Notes: generated from the sequence alone by a model not told the origin. Positions 1 to 8,398 are shown, counted from the stretch's first letter. The stretch: 46,066 nt of DNA from Bacteroidales bacterium (GCA_031254805.1 JAIRTP010000025.1:1-46066), one strand, 5' to 3'. Numbers and translations are program-made.

Positions 1-18
1 TGTGTCGTTTTCATGACG

Positions 19-26
19 CAAAGTTA
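19..26 (-). promoter_or_regulatory. Candidate -7 promoter box, divergent gene off left edge
   Basis: Read on the minus strand this is TAACTTTG, a full match to the Bacteroidota -7 form TAnnTTTG. It points left, out of the window, so it probably serves a gene whose body lies beyond base 1. No convincing TTTG -33 element is visible at the usual distance, so this is a motif match only. Confidence 0.4.
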
Positions 27-88
27 ATGTTTTTGTACGTTTGCTTTAATTTTTCTGTCTCCTGATTATCTCTAATAATTTATTTTAT

Positions 89-96
89 TACTTTTG
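89..96 (+). promoter_or_regulatory. Candidate -7 promoter box for the TPR/SPOR gene
   Basis: The box reads TACTTTTG (TAnnTTTG), which would put the transcript start close to base 103 and leave a very short leader before the ATG at 110. A second match, TACGTTTG at 36-43, is an alternative or additional start. Neither has a clear -33 TTTG. Confidence 0.4.
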
Positions 97-109
97 CAAA
101 AAAAAGTTT

Positions 110-1045
110 ATGAAAAGAAGAGCTATTATCTGTTTTATCATCCTGTTTACATTATCCTTTGGATTAAATTTTGAAATCAAAGCGCAAAGTCTTGATTCAT
201 TATCGTTGCTTAAAGACGATTATAACAAAGGAAAAAATTTTTACAAAAAAGGACTGTATAATTATGCATTTCCATATTTTGTCGCTTTAGCGCGGCAATA
301 TCCTAAGAATGCGAACTTTAATTATTGTGCGGGAATGTGTTATTATCATATTTCGGCAGTTTACGATAGCGCCATCTATTACTTGAGCAAAGCGACGAAG
401 CCAACCACTTCTTTCTATAAAATGAATTATCAAAAAAATAATGCTCCTAACGAAGCGTATTACTATTTAGGAATGTCTTACATGCGAAATAGCATGCCCG
501 AAACGGCCATCAACCACTTCAACGCTTATAAGAAATATCTCGATCCGGAAATCAAAGCGCAAAGAGAACTCATTGAAGATATCGATTTGCAAATAGCTTT
601 ATGCGAAAAAGAGAAAGAATATTTTAGACAGGTAAGAGAAGCAAGAAATGCGGGAAGAGATTCTATCCAAAAAGTCGCTAATCATTTTAAAGAGCAATAT
701 TTGAATATTTTGTCTGTTTTAGAACAGCGAGATCAGGAAATAGAACGTCTTCATCAAGAGACGGCCAATACAAATACGTCTCAAATAAAGCCGATCGCTC
801 AGTTGAAAAATAGCAATGGAGAACCATTTCTTTATACCATTCAAATTGTCGCCACTCGTAATAAGATAGATATGAGGGAGTTTAAAGATATTGTAGGCAT
901 ACAAGAGTGTTATCTTCCAGATGGGTTATACCATTATGTAAAAGGAGAATTTAAAACGCGCGGGGAAGCTGAAGATTTTTGTCGTGAATTGTGGGATTTA
1001 GGTTATGTGAATGCTTGGGTTTGCCCGATCCTTAAATGTTTATAA
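110..1045 (+). CDS. Secreted TPR / SPOR-like domain protein
   Basis: The 311-residue product starts with a signal peptide of about 25 residues (basic start, hydrophobic core, ending near IKAQS). The middle, about residues 30-160, has alternating aromatic and small residues typical of tetratricopeptide repeats (YNKGKNFYKKGLYNYAFPYF; YYYLGMSYMRNSMPETAINH). A coiled-coil-like charged stretch follows at about 165-225. The last 70 residues (from about FLYTIQIVATRNKID) look like a SPOR-type fold, a module that in other proteins binds denuded peptidoglycan glycan strands. A periplasmic or outer-membrane role at the cell wall is inferred. The gene stands alone, with a hairpin terminator just after the stop. 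The exact family is not recognised. Confidence 0.72.
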   Translation: MKRRAIICFIILFTLSFGLNFEIKAQSLDSLSLLKDDYNKGKNFYKKGLYNYAFPYFVALARQYPKNANFNYCAGMCYYHISAVYDSAIYYLSKATKPTTSFYKMNYQKNNAPNEAYYYLGMSYMRNSMPETAINHFNAYKKYLDPEIKAQRELIEDIDLQIALCEKEKEYFRQVREARNAGRDSIQKVANHFKEQYLNILSVLEQRDQEIERLHQETANTNTSQIKPIAQLKNSNGEPFLYTIQIVATRNKIDMREFKDIVGIQECYLPDGLYHYVKGEFKTRGEAEDFCRELWDLGYVNAWVCPILKCL

Positions 1046-1068
1046 TAAAATTTCTTAATAAATTTATC

Positions 1069-1093
1069 AAGCTGCATTTATGCGGCTTTTTTT
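1069..1093. terminator. Bidirectional terminator between convergent genes
   Basis: AGCTGCA (1070-1076) pairs with TGCGGCT (1081-1087) with one G-T wobble, a 4-base loop and a run of seven T on the plus strand. The loop holds the stop codon of the minus-strand transporter gene (1078-1080), so the two convergent genes share the structure. Confidence 0.75.
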
Positions 1094-2073
1094 ATGTTGC
1101 GACGGGACAATGTGGTTGCAATCAAGCTGACAACAATCAGTTGCAGAATATGATAGACCATAATCGGCATCAATACCAGTCCTTGCGCCTGTATGTTTGG
1201 AAATAGAACCCTTAACATAGCAGAACCGTGAATTAGAGATTTCTTAGATCCGCAAAATGTTGCCGTAATAGTGTCTTCAACAGAAAAACGCATCATTTTA
1301 CAACTTGCTTTCATGAGAAAATAAGCAATTAAAAAGAGTAGAAACATTCCTGTTATAACGTAAAAGATAGTGGAAATTCCATAATTTGAGAAAATCCCTT
1401 CGACGAATGAGTTAGCAAAAGCGTTATAAACAATCAAAATGATGATCGTACGCTCAAAAAAACGCAAAAATTTTTGTCGCCGTTCCGCAAAATTTCCCCA
1501 ATAACGGTTCAAAAGGATACCTGTTGTAATAGGTAAAATGACTTGCAGGAAAAGTTTTATAAAGATGTCTTGAAAACTTGAAGTAGCGTGTTCGACATTG
1601 GACACAAACAATCGCATCCAAAGCGGCGTAATAAAAACTCCCAATAAACTGGATAATGAGGCGTTAAAAATGGCGGCGGGAATATTTCCTTTTGCTATGG
1701 ATACCATAACGACCGATGAGGAAACGGTAGAAGGTAGCGCCGCCGCATAAAAAATTCCCAACCAAAGCAAATCCGTTTTAGAATTTGGGAAAAACTGCAT
1801 AACGGCAAGGATCAAAATCGGAAATACAATGAACGTAGTAATTTGTATTAATGAATGTAGCTTCCAATTAGAAGTTCCTTCTTTCATTTTTGCCGCGCTC
1901 AATCTCAACCCGTAAAAGAAAAAAATCCCCCCAATACCAACATCGGTAATTGTCGCCAAAGAAAAAGGCGTTCTGATAGTTCCCAATTGCGGGAATAACC
2001 AAGCAATAAAAACAGCCGCAATTAGAGCCAAAACAAAACCGTCGATTCCGATTTTTTTAAGAAATGACAACAT
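1078..2073 (-). CDS. Bile acid:sodium symporter-like transporter (YfeH/SBF-like)
   Basis: The 331-residue product is almost entirely hydrophobic, with about nine or ten membrane segments. It has the SBF-like features of the YfeH branch: an N-terminal LKKIGIDGFVLALI segment, a GGIFFFYGLRLS segment after the second helix, LPSTVSSSVVMVSIAKGN in the middle, and a FCGSKKSLIHGSAM segment near the end. Family members move bile-acid-like or other organic anions with sodium; the substrate here cannot be read. I start at the ATG at 2073 rather than a TTG at 2094, because a -7 box (TACATTTG) lies at 2092-2099 and would place the transcript start downstream of the TTG. The gene appears monocistronic. Confidence 0.85.
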   Translation of the reverse strand: MLSFLKKIGIDGFVLALIAAVFIAWLFPQLGTIRTPFSLATITDVGIGGIFFFYGLRLSAAKMKEGTSNWKLHSLIQITTFIVFPILILAVMQFFPNSKTDLLWLGIFYAAALPSTVSSSVVMVSIAKGNIPAAIFNASLSSLLGVFITPLWMRLFVSNVEHATSSFQDIFIKLFLQVILPITTGILLNRYWGNFAERRQKFLRFFERTIIILIVYNAFANSFVEGIFSNYGISTIFYVITGMFLLFLIAYFLMKASCKMMRFSVEDTITATFCGSKKSLIHGSAMLRVLFPNIQAQGLVLMPIMVYHILQLIVVSLIATTLSRRNIKKAA

Positions 2074-2091
2074 CAACTCGAGATTTTTTTG

Positions 2092-2099
2092 CAAATGTA
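2092..2099 (-). promoter_or_regulatory. -7 promoter box of the SBF-like transporter
   Basis: Minus-strand TACATTTG matches TAnnTTTG and predicts a transcript start near 2085, about 12 bases before the ATG at 2073. It decides the start-codon choice for that gene. Confidence 0.55.
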
Positions 2100-2346
2100 G
2101 TCGAAAAAAGAGCAGGGCAAACGCGTGAAAATCTTATTATTCGCCGGATGGTTTCGCTTATAACTCGTCATAACGTAGAAAATCAGCATATTGTATTATT
2201 CCTTGTATTTATATATTTTACAAGGAGCATGTGGAATCGTAGTTTTGCAATGAAGGGGAAAAATCAATTGGTTATTTCTATCTATTTAATCATCAATGAT
2301 TTAACGTTTTTCATATCATTCTTTATTTTATTTATAAAATATGTGA

Positions 2347-2354
2347 TAATTTTG
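2347..2354 (+). promoter_or_regulatory. -7 promoter box of the dacB-folK operon
   Basis: TAATTTTG matches TAnnTTTG and would start transcription near 2361, ten bases before the dacB ATG. The rest of 2074-2346 is AT-rich with no gene I can support. Confidence 0.5.
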
Positions 2355-2370
2355 CTTTGAAATAATTGTA

Positions 2371-3834
2371 ATGAAAAGAACGTTCAATACAGGATTTAAA
2401 CTATTAATATTCTGCTTTTTTATTTTCATGGGAATTTGCCGAACTATCGCGCAGAATCTCAATTCCGTCGAGAAAGTTTTGGCAGAATGGAAAAACGATC
2501 CGGATCTTTATCATGCTACATGGAGTTTTAAGGCGATTAATTTGTCTGATAATAACATTGTAGCAGAATATGATGCGCACAAATCGTTGACGCCGGCTTC
2601 TGTGATGAAAGTCGTAACGACAGGATGCGCTTTTTTGCTGAAGAATCCTAACGATTTATTAGAGACGGAATTGCAATATACGGGAACAATTTCTTCAGAT
2701 TCGACGCTTTGGGGCGATCTGGTTATTTATGGAAAAGGAGATCCAACATTAGGCTCGGCGCGTTTTAAAGCGCAACAATCCGATAATCTGTTTGCAACGT
2801 GGAAGAATGCGTTGCAGAATTCCGGCATTAAGAAAATCGAAGGAAATATTGTCGCCGACAACTCTTTTTTTCAGGGAGAACCTTTTCCCAACGGATGGAG
2901 TTGGGGCGATATCGGCAATTATTTTGGCGCAGGAGTTTATGGATTGAGTTTTATGGATAACGAATACAAAGTTATTTTTGAGGAAGGAAAAAAATTAGGA
3001 GAAAAGGCGAAGATTTCTAAAATTATTCCTAAAATCCCGGATGTTGTTTTTGTGAATAACGTTACCGTTGCGGCGGCAAATAGCGGAGACCAAGCAATAA
3101 TATACGCCGCTCCTAATTCATCCGAAATACATATTGAAGGGACAATTCCAATGAATAAAAAAGATTTTACTGTTCGAGGAGCTATTCCAAATCCTTCTTT
3201 AATATTGGCCGAAGCGTTTTTTGATTATTTACAAAAGTCGGGATTTAGAATAGTAGGGACGGCTTTAAACGAATCGCGCCGAATGCAAAATCCGAAAACA
3301 TTTTATACGCATAAAATCGTCACTTACGAACAACTTGCATATTGGATCAATGTGCGCAGCGTTAATTTTTATGCGGAAACGATGTTTCGGCTCTTGAATA
3401 ACGATCGAAACGCTTGGAAAGAAAGTTCCGCGTTTATCGATAGCATTCTTTCGGCAAAAAATATCTCAACAAGCGGCGTTAAGATAAAAGACGGTAGCGG
3501 TTTATCGCGAGAAAATCTTCTGACAAGCGCGTTTTTATGCGATTTTTTAACTTTGATATATAAAAATCCCGCTTTTCATTTATTTGATAAAACGTTGCCG
3601 GTTTCGGGCACTTCGGGAACTTTAGCAAATTTTGGAGAAAAAAGCGTTATTGCAAATAATTTGCGAGCAAAAAGCGGAAGTATGGGAGGCGCAAGAGCTT
3701 ATGCAGGTTATTTGGAAAACAGATCGGGAGAAACGATTTGTTTTTCCGTTATGATTAATAATTTTGAGTGCAAACAAAGCGTTCTGACAAAAAAGATAGA
3801 AGCGTTGTTGATTGCTTTAGCTGAATTAAAGTAA
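2371..3834 (+). CDS. dacB: D-alanyl-D-alanine carboxypeptidase/endopeptidase (PBP4 family)
   Basis: This 487-residue penicillin-binding protein of the S13/PBP4 class trims D-Ala from peptidoglycan stem peptides and cuts D-Ala-mDAP cross-links in the periplasm. All three active-site motifs are visible: SVMK (Ser77, Lys80), SVN (330-332) and KSG (434-436) followed by SMGGARAYAGYL. The large insertion between the first two motifs, typical of PBP4, is present. A signal peptide (residues 1-27, ending CRTIAQ) precedes the mature part. It is the first gene of a compact operon: the next ATG begins two bases after its stop. The start is supported by the signal peptide and by the promoter box ten bases upstream of the inferred transcript start. 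Confidence 0.93.
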   Translation: MKRTFNTGFKLLIFCFFIFMGICRTIAQNLNSVEKVLAEWKNDPDLYHATWSFKAINLSDNNIVAEYDAHKSLTPASVMKVVTTGCAFLLKNPNDLLETELQYTGTISSDSTLWGDLVIYGKGDPTLGSARFKAQQSDNLFATWKNALQNSGIKKIEGNIVADNSFFQGEPFPNGWSWGDIGNYFGAGVYGLSFMDNEYKVIFEEGKKLGEKAKISKIIPKIPDVVFVNNVTVAAANSGDQAIIYAAPNSSEIHIEGTIPMNKKDFTVRGAIPNPSLILAEAFFDYLQKSGFRIVGTALNESRRMQNPKTFYTHKIVTYEQLAYWINVRSVNFYAETMFRLLNNDRNAWKESSAFIDSILSAKNISTSGVKIKDGSGLSRENLLTSAFLCDFLTLIYKNPAFHLFDKTLPVSGTSGTLANFGEKSVIANNLRAKSGSMGGARAYAGYLENRSGETICFSVMINNFECKQSVLTKKIEALLIALAELK

Positions 3835-3836
3835 AA

Positions 3837-4487
3837 ATGATACCCAAGAAAGAGCATTATATAAAAAACCTGATCGCTCAAGGGGAGCATGATCGACAGG
3901 ATTTTAAGTTTGTTATTACGGAAGCGGCTAAAATTGCCAAATCGCTCTCTGCTTTTGCTAATACGCATGGCGGAACTTTGCTGATAGGCGTCAAAAATAA
4001 CGGAATGATTGCGGGCGTTCGTTCGGATGAAGAGTTATACATGGTGGATTCTGCTGCACGACGTTATTGTAAGCCAGAGGTCAACTTTTTATATGAAAAT
4101 TGGAATGTGGAGGGAAAACATGTGTTAGAAGTGAAAATTCCTAAAGCAGAACAACGCCCTGTCTTTTGCAAAGATGAAAATGATAAATATTGGGCTTATA
4201 TTCGTTTTGAAGATCAAAATATTTTGGCGCATCCGGCGCAAGTATTAGCATGGAAACAAGAGCGACAACCTAACGGAACAATTATTCGTTATACTGAAAA
4301 AGAGGCGCAGTTATTTCAAACATTGACGGATTATCAAACGTTAACTTTCAATCAAATCAAGAAAAAAAGCGGATTAAAGCATTTCGAATTATTACATCTT
4401 TTGGGAGATATGATCGCTTTACGAATTATCGGGATCAGCCAAACAGAAGAGCATTGCAGTTTTTATTTAAAAAATATTACGGAATAA
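3837..4487 (+). CDS. AlbA_2 (Schlafen-type) domain protein with C-terminal winged helix
   Basis: The 216-residue cytosolic protein has an AlbA_2 domain at about residues 10-130, recognisable from EHDRQDFKFVI, EAAKIAKSLSAFANTHGGTLLIGV and the KNNGMIAGV turn. In annotation this family is often called ATP-binding or putative DNA-binding. The last 65 residues (from about RYTEKEAQLFQTL) look like a winged helix-turn-helix. It lies between dacB and folK with gaps of two and zero bases, so the three are almost certainly co-transcribed. A role as a small transcription or nucleic-acid-binding factor is inferred from the folds only; the target is unknown. Confidence 0.8.
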   Translation: MIPKKEHYIKNLIAQGEHDRQDFKFVITEAAKIAKSLSAFANTHGGTLLIGVKNNGMIAGVRSDEELYMVDSAARRYCKPEVNFLYENWNVEGKHVLEVKIPKAEQRPVFCKDENDKYWAYIRFEDQNILAHPAQVLAWKQERQPNGTIIRYTEKEAQLFQTLTDYQTLTFNQIKKKSGLKHFELLHLLGDMIALRIIGISQTEEHCSFYLKNITE

Positions 4488-4979
4488 ATGAACGAAGCAA
4501 TTTTACTTTTAGGCGGCAATGAAGGCGATCGATATGAAAATTTGAAAAAAGCAGTTACGCTGATTGAAAAAAATGCAGGAGTTGTTCAACGACAATCGTC
4601 TATTTACGAAAGCGAACCGTGGGGATTTGAAACGGACAAGTTTTTTTTGAATATGATCGTAATAATCGATACCAAATTGTCGCCCGAAACCTTATTGCAA
4701 GAAATCCATAAAATAGAAAAACGGTTAGGCCGAAAAAGAGTAGGAAAAGAGTATGCTTCGAGAACGATCGATATTGATATTCTTTTCTATAATGACGAAA
4801 TTATTGCTCTTCCGACATTGCAAATTCCGCATCCGAGGCTTCATGAAAGAATGTTTACATTAGCGCCGCTTTGCGAGATATCATCCGAAAAAAAACATCC
4901 GGTTTTTCAAAAAAATATGACGACGCTCTTGAGAGATTGCCGTGATACGCTGAAGGTTTATAAGAAAAATCTAAAATGA
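4488..4979 (+). CDS. folK: 2-amino-4-hydroxy-6-hydroxymethyldihydropteridine pyrophosphokinase
   Basis: HPPK transfers pyrophosphate from ATP to 6-hydroxymethyl-dihydropterin, the step before dihydropteroate synthase in folate synthesis. The 163-residue length is normal. Visible motifs are the N-terminal LLLGGNEGDRYENL strand and loop, the pterin-binding YESEPWGF segment, the ATP/Mg-binding SRTIDIDILFY motif with Asp95 and Asp97, and the PHPRLHERMFTLAPL segment. The ATG follows directly on the stop of the AlbA_2 gene. The protein is free-standing, not fused to FolB or FolP. Confidence 0.95.
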   Translation: MNEAILLLGGNEGDRYENLKKAVTLIEKNAGVVQRQSSIYESEPWGFETDKFFLNMIVIIDTKLSPETLLQEIHKIEKRLGRKRVGKEYASRTIDIDILFYNDEIIALPTLQIPHPRLHERMFTLAPLCEISSEKKHPVFQKNMTTLLRDCRDTLKVYKKNLK

Positions 4980-5046
4980 AAAGAAAAAATCATCTTTTCT
5001 TAAAAAAGAATTGATGGAGAGAGTAATAGAGGGGGGCATCAAAAAT

Positions 5047-5094
5047 CCCCTTAGATAATTGCGACATTACATATTATAAGTCCTATCTAAGGGG
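5047..5094. repeat. 11-bp perfect inverted repeat in the folK/envelope-gene gap
   Basis: CCCCTTAGATA (5047-5057) is the exact reverse complement of TATCTAAGGGG (5084-5094), with 26 bases between. A run of G at about 5033-5038 could pair instead with CCCC at 5047-5050, so two exclusive hairpins are possible. No T-run follows, so it is not an ordinary terminator. The rest of the 237-base gap between the convergent genes holds a separate minus-strand terminator and no gene I can support. Confidence 0.5.
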
Positions 5095-5122
5095 TAGTAA
5101 CCAAAAAATCCGTTTTGATCTT

Positions 5123-5150
5123 GAAAAAACAGAAATAAGGGGCTTCTGTT
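5123..5150 (-). terminator. Terminator of the two-gene envelope operon
   Basis: On the minus strand AACAGAA pairs with TTCTGTT around a 9-base loop and is followed by further T. It lies 67 bases past the stop of the secreted protein gene ending at 5217. Confidence 0.6.
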
Positions 5151-5216
5151 GACTCAACTTGCAATCTGTAACTTTTGCAAATTATAGTTGGACTTTTGAC
5201 GCGCCTTTCTGCTGAT

Positions 5217-5795
5217 TTATTGTTTTGTAGTCTCTTTTACCCTGATATCTCCCAGCAAGACGTCCCAGAAACCGATCAGTCGGCCTCCAATTTGCGTTTC
5301 TTTACGTTTTACGTAAACGGTAATATCCTTCTTGGTAACGTCTTGATAAACCAATCCCTGTTCTATATCGTATGCTTGAAATCTTTGGAAAATGGTAATT
5401 ACGCCGACGTATGTTCCGTCCGGTTGTCGTACAAGATCGCTGACATATTCAATATTATACCATTCGATTTCTACGCGGTCGTAATTTAACCTCATCAAGC
5501 GGTTAAAATACTCTCTCACTTCATGATATTGTACGGTAGAAGAGTGTAATGTAGATACTGCCATTTTGCTTCCCGGCATAAAAAGTTCGGTAGCGCGATC
5601 AATAACGCGGTTTGCTTCAGACCAGGGCGTCTCTTTATTTCCTATGATTGAGATATAGCGGCTTAAATCCCTTACTTTTTCCAATGCGAGGCTATCAATA
5701 GCTTGTTTGCGCTCAGGAGAGATATCATCTTGCGCAAAAGTCGGCATAATAGATGCCAATAATATGATTCCCAATAATATGATGCTCTTTTTCAT
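5217..5795 (-). CDS. Secreted protein of unknown function
   Basis: The 192-residue product has a clear signal peptide (MKKSIILLGIILLASIMPTFAQ) and a soluble remainder with an alpha-helical first half and a beta-rich second half (VEIEWYNIEYVSD, TYVGVITIFQRFQAYD, KDITVYVKRKET). The pattern would suit a small alpha+beta periplasmic fold of the NTF2-like sort, but I do not recognise the family. It is the second gene of an operon, eight bases behind the coiled-coil lipoprotein gene, so the two probably act together at the envelope. Confidence 0.7.
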   Translation of the reverse strand: MKKSIILLGIILLASIMPTFAQDDISPERKQAIDSLALEKVRDLSRYISIIGNKETPWSEANRVIDRATELFMPGSKMAVSTLHSSTVQYHEVREYFNRLMRLNYDRVEIEWYNIEYVSDLVRQPDGTYVGVITIFQRFQAYDIEQGLVYQDVTKKDITVYVKRKETQIGGRLIGFWDVLLGDIRVKETTKQ

Positions 5796-5803
5796 GCTAT
5801 TTC

Positions 5804-6637
5804 TTATTTATTTTTTAAAAGTTCAACTAATTTGATTTTGCCGTAATTATCTCTCTCTATCGAATGAGTAGTATTATTATTCGTTTTTTGATCTTTCAGA
5901 TAATTGAGATAAGTTCCGATAGTTGTCGGTTTGTCATAATCCACAATATCGTTGTCTTTATAAACGATAATTAATAACGGCGCGTCGGGTGAGGTGAAAA
6001 ATTTCAAGATATCCTTGATTTTCATATTGGTCGTCTCCACATTACCGGTTTTTGCCAGCGCAACGACCTGATTGAAATAAGCGTCCATATCGGCGTTTGT
6101 GGCAATAATACCGCCGTCTTCACGCAACTCTTTGATGCGATCTTCAACTTGTTTGATCAACTTATTAACCTCGGAGTCTTTGATATTCAATGCCTTAATC
6201 TCATTGAGTTCTCGCTCCAAATCATCGGCTCCCATGGTTTTATTGTTCAAAAGCCCGTACAATCGAATCTTAACCTCTTCGATTTGTTGTTTTTTTACTT
6301 TTCCGATCTTTTGATCAACCTGTTTCATAAGTTCCTTGACTTCGTCAATTTGCGGTTGCAGTTTTCTTACTTTCGGCGTATCAAAATTCCATGATTTAAT
6401 TTCGTTGAGTTCGTGCTCCATATCTTCAATCGATATAGTTTCGCTATCCAAAATAGCCGTCAGTCGTTGTTTTGCAACTTCTACACGATTCTCCAACTCT
6501 TTTTTTGCCATTTTTTTACTCCCGTTACAACTTGTCAGCGAGCCGCTCATAAAAACGGCCAAAGCCAATATCGCCGCCATGTTCAAAGCCTTTCTCAATT
6601 TGTGATTGAGAACAAATACATTTTCCTGCTTTTTCAT
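5804..6637 (-). CDS. Coiled-coil lipoprotein with a duplicated helical unit
   Basis: The 277-residue product has a long basic start, a hydrophobic core and a lipobox ending at Cys37 (SGSLTSC), so it is probably an outer- or inner-membrane lipoprotein. Residues about 45-175 are charged helices holding two copies of one unit: RLTAILDSETISIEDMEHEL then NEIKSWN, and RLYGLLNNKTMGADDLEREL then NEIKALN. The C-terminal 100 residues form a separate domain (IIVYKDNDIVDYDKPTTIGT). A candidate -7 box TATTTTTG lies at 6680-6687. The following gene is eight bases away. The function is unknown; a structural or scaffold role is inferred from the coiled coil. Confidence 0.7.
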   Translation of the reverse strand: MKKQENVFVLNHKLRKALNMAAILALAVFMSGSLTSCNGSKKMAKKELENRVEVAKQRLTAILDSETISIEDMEHELNEIKSWNFDTPKVRKLQPQIDEVKELMKQVDQKIGKVKKQQIEEVKIRLYGLLNNKTMGADDLERELNEIKALNIKDSEVNKLIKQVEDRIKELREDGGIIATNADMDAYFNQVVALAKTGNVETTNMKIKDILKFFTSPDAPLLIIVYKDNDIVDYDKPTTIGTYLNYLKDQKTNNNTTHSIERDNYGKIKLVELLKNK

Positions 6638-6679
6638 ACTTAAATGTAAAATTTATTAAAGATTTCTTTTTAATTCCTG

Positions 6680-6687
6680 CAAAAATA
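6680..6687 (-). promoter_or_regulatory. -7 promoter box of the coiled-coil lipoprotein operon
   Basis: Minus-strand TATTTTTG fits TAnnTTTG and predicts a start near 6673, about 36 bases before the ATG at 6637. The remaining 120 bases up to the next gene are AT-rich and include the palindrome ATGAATTCAT; I see no terminator there. Confidence 0.45.
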
Positions 6688-6807
6688 TCTCCGTTTCATA
6701 TTAATTTTTATGTAAAACGAACTTTTTTTTAATTATTATATTAACAATCAAAAGAGAAAAAAGTTTAGAATAAAACGCATGAATTCATATCCTTGTTTAT
6801 CAATTGA

Positions 6808-8307
6808 TTAGTTTTTTATAATGATCTTTTTTATTACATTGGAATTTGAATAAAGGAGTAAAATATAGCCGCCTTTATCCCATTTGCCGGCGGATATTTC
6901 TTGAATAACTCCTTTGTGTGAATATATCAACTTTCCTTGTAAATCATACACTTTACATTCTTCTATATCCGACGCCGAGTCGATGTATATTTTATCTGTA
7001 ACCGGATTTGGATAAATAACCGGTTGATTTTGATCAACATTATATATTGAAACGCCATCTAAAGTTATGCAACTTTTCTCGGAACGGCTTCCCTTTATTT
7101 CGCCAACTACGGCTTCTATTTCATAACAATATTCCTTAAAACTTATGCCCGCGTGCTCAATATAAGTTTCTGTTATGGGCGTTTCCGTGATTCTTGCTCC
7201 GTTACAGTAAACATGATAACCGGCTATCGGAAGATAGGTCTCCGGCATTTCCCAAGAGCTGTACATTTCTAAGCTGTTAAACTCTTTCTGTTTAGCTTGT
7301 ACGTTGATCGGTTGGGGGATATCAACCATAGTTATTGCGCAGTCTTTGGCGGGATACCCTTCGACGCCGTTTGAACTTGCTGTCACGACATAACAATATT
7401 TCACTCCATAATCCTGTACTAAATCGGCGTAATGAGTAGCTGTAATTAGTTGATCATTTATTTTAATATTGTCTCTATAGATATTATATCCGTCAATTTC
7501 TCTAAAAAAATCCGGTTTTTCCCAATGGATGTTAATGTTTAAATCGCCTGTTTCTTTTTGTTCGGCTACAATATTTTTAGGAGCGGGGGCTTTTGCATTT
7601 TCAAGATAAGCAGCATTTAAGACCTCTTTCGTTGATGAATGCTGTACAAATATGGCAACTTCCAGATCATCCATTTCCTCAACGTAAGTCGATGCCATAT
7701 CATATTCATAATTAAAAGAAATGGGAACTCCTTCCGATAAGGAGACAGTCTCTCCTTGCCCGTCTGGCAGCATTTTCATGCAAACATGATAGAATTCCTT
7801 TTCGCCATTACTGCCATGATTTCCGGTAGTTTTCCTTTCATTAATAGAGATATGAATACGATAATCTTCTCCGGAAATGAAAGGAACTACACGTCCTTCA
7901 ATAAAAATTTTTGTTTCATTTACATGAAAAGAGCCGGTTATTTCAGCGTCGGCAGACTTTTGGTAAGCGTTATTGACGGCGTTGATCACATAATTATGAT
8001 CGTCGCCGATATATTGATCCATTCCATCAATATTTGATGTCGGAATATATTGAATTCCATAATAATTTGCTCTTATTGCCACGTCGTCGGTACAGTAACT
8101 ATCTTGTTGATATTTGACGACTACGCATTTTTCAGCGTTTTCGGTCAACCAAGGGATTAATTCTTTATTCAAAGTATAGCAAGGACCGCACCAAGATGCG
8201 GTTGAGATTTCCAACAAAACTTTTCGTTGTGGATTAGCCTGAGAAAAAGATTGATTGATAATGAGTAAGCAGAAACTTATTATCATGAGTGATTTTTTAA
8301 ATTTCAT
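6808..8307 (-). CDS. Thioredoxin-fold Omp28-like protein with T9SS sorting domain
   Basis: The 499-residue protein is built from a signal peptide (1-23), a thioredoxin-like domain with a WCGPC redox motif at 39-43, two fibronectin-type-III-like beta domains (from about APAPKNIVAEQKE and IPQPINVQAKQKE), and a C-terminal T9SS type-A sorting domain of about 71 residues (429-499). The latter starts PVIYPNPVTDKIYI and ends in the basic tail KKIIIKN. The CTD routes such cargo through the SprA/PorV translocon, after which it is cleaved and usually attached to the surface. A disulfide-handling or surface binding role is possible; the substrate is unknown. It is divergent from ahcY and appears to be a single-gene unit. 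Confidence 0.88.
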   Translation of the reverse strand: MKFKKSLMIISFCLLIINQSFSQANPQRKVLLEISTASWCGPCYTLNKELIPWLTENAEKCVVVKYQQDSYCTDDVAIRANYYGIQYIPTSNIDGMDQYIGDDHNYVINAVNNAYQKSADAEITGSFHVNETKIFIEGRVVPFISGEDYRIHISINERKTTGNHGSNGEKEFYHVCMKMLPDGQGETVSLSEGVPISFNYEYDMASTYVEEMDDLEVAIFVQHSSTKEVLNAAYLENAKAPAPKNIVAEQKETGDLNINIHWEKPDFFREIDGYNIYRDNIKINDQLITATHYADLVQDYGVKYCYVVTASSNGVEGYPAKDCAITMVDIPQPINVQAKQKEFNSLEMYSSWEMPETYLPIAGYHVYCNGARITETPITETYIEHAGISFKEYCYEIEAVVGEIKGSRSEKSCITLDGVSIYNVDQNQPVIYPNPVTDKIYIDSASDIEECKVYDLQGKLIYSHKGVIQEISAGKWDKGGYILLLYSNSNVIKKIIIKN

Positions 8308-8334
8308 AATTGTGATTTTTTATTATTTACTTTG

Positions 8335-8342
8335 CAAAGGTA
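8335..8342 (-). promoter_or_regulatory. -7 promoter box of the T9SS cargo gene
   Basis: Minus-strand TACCTTTG is an exact TAnnTTTG match, giving a start near 8328 and a leader of about 20 bases to the ATG at 8307. Confidence 0.6.
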
Positions 8343-8398
8343 ACCTTTTTTAAGATGGATTCATACCATTTGTTCCATAATAGCACAATATATTTTTG

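Noticed and set aside
2064-2360. 98-codon plus-strand open frame before dacB
   Set aside because: It overlaps the transporter start and promoter, has no family likeness, and its product ends in an AT-driven hydrophobic run.
5175-5489. 104-codon plus-strand open frame opposite the secreted protein gene
   Set aside because: Lies antisense to a gene with a clear signal peptide and operon position; no recognisable domain.
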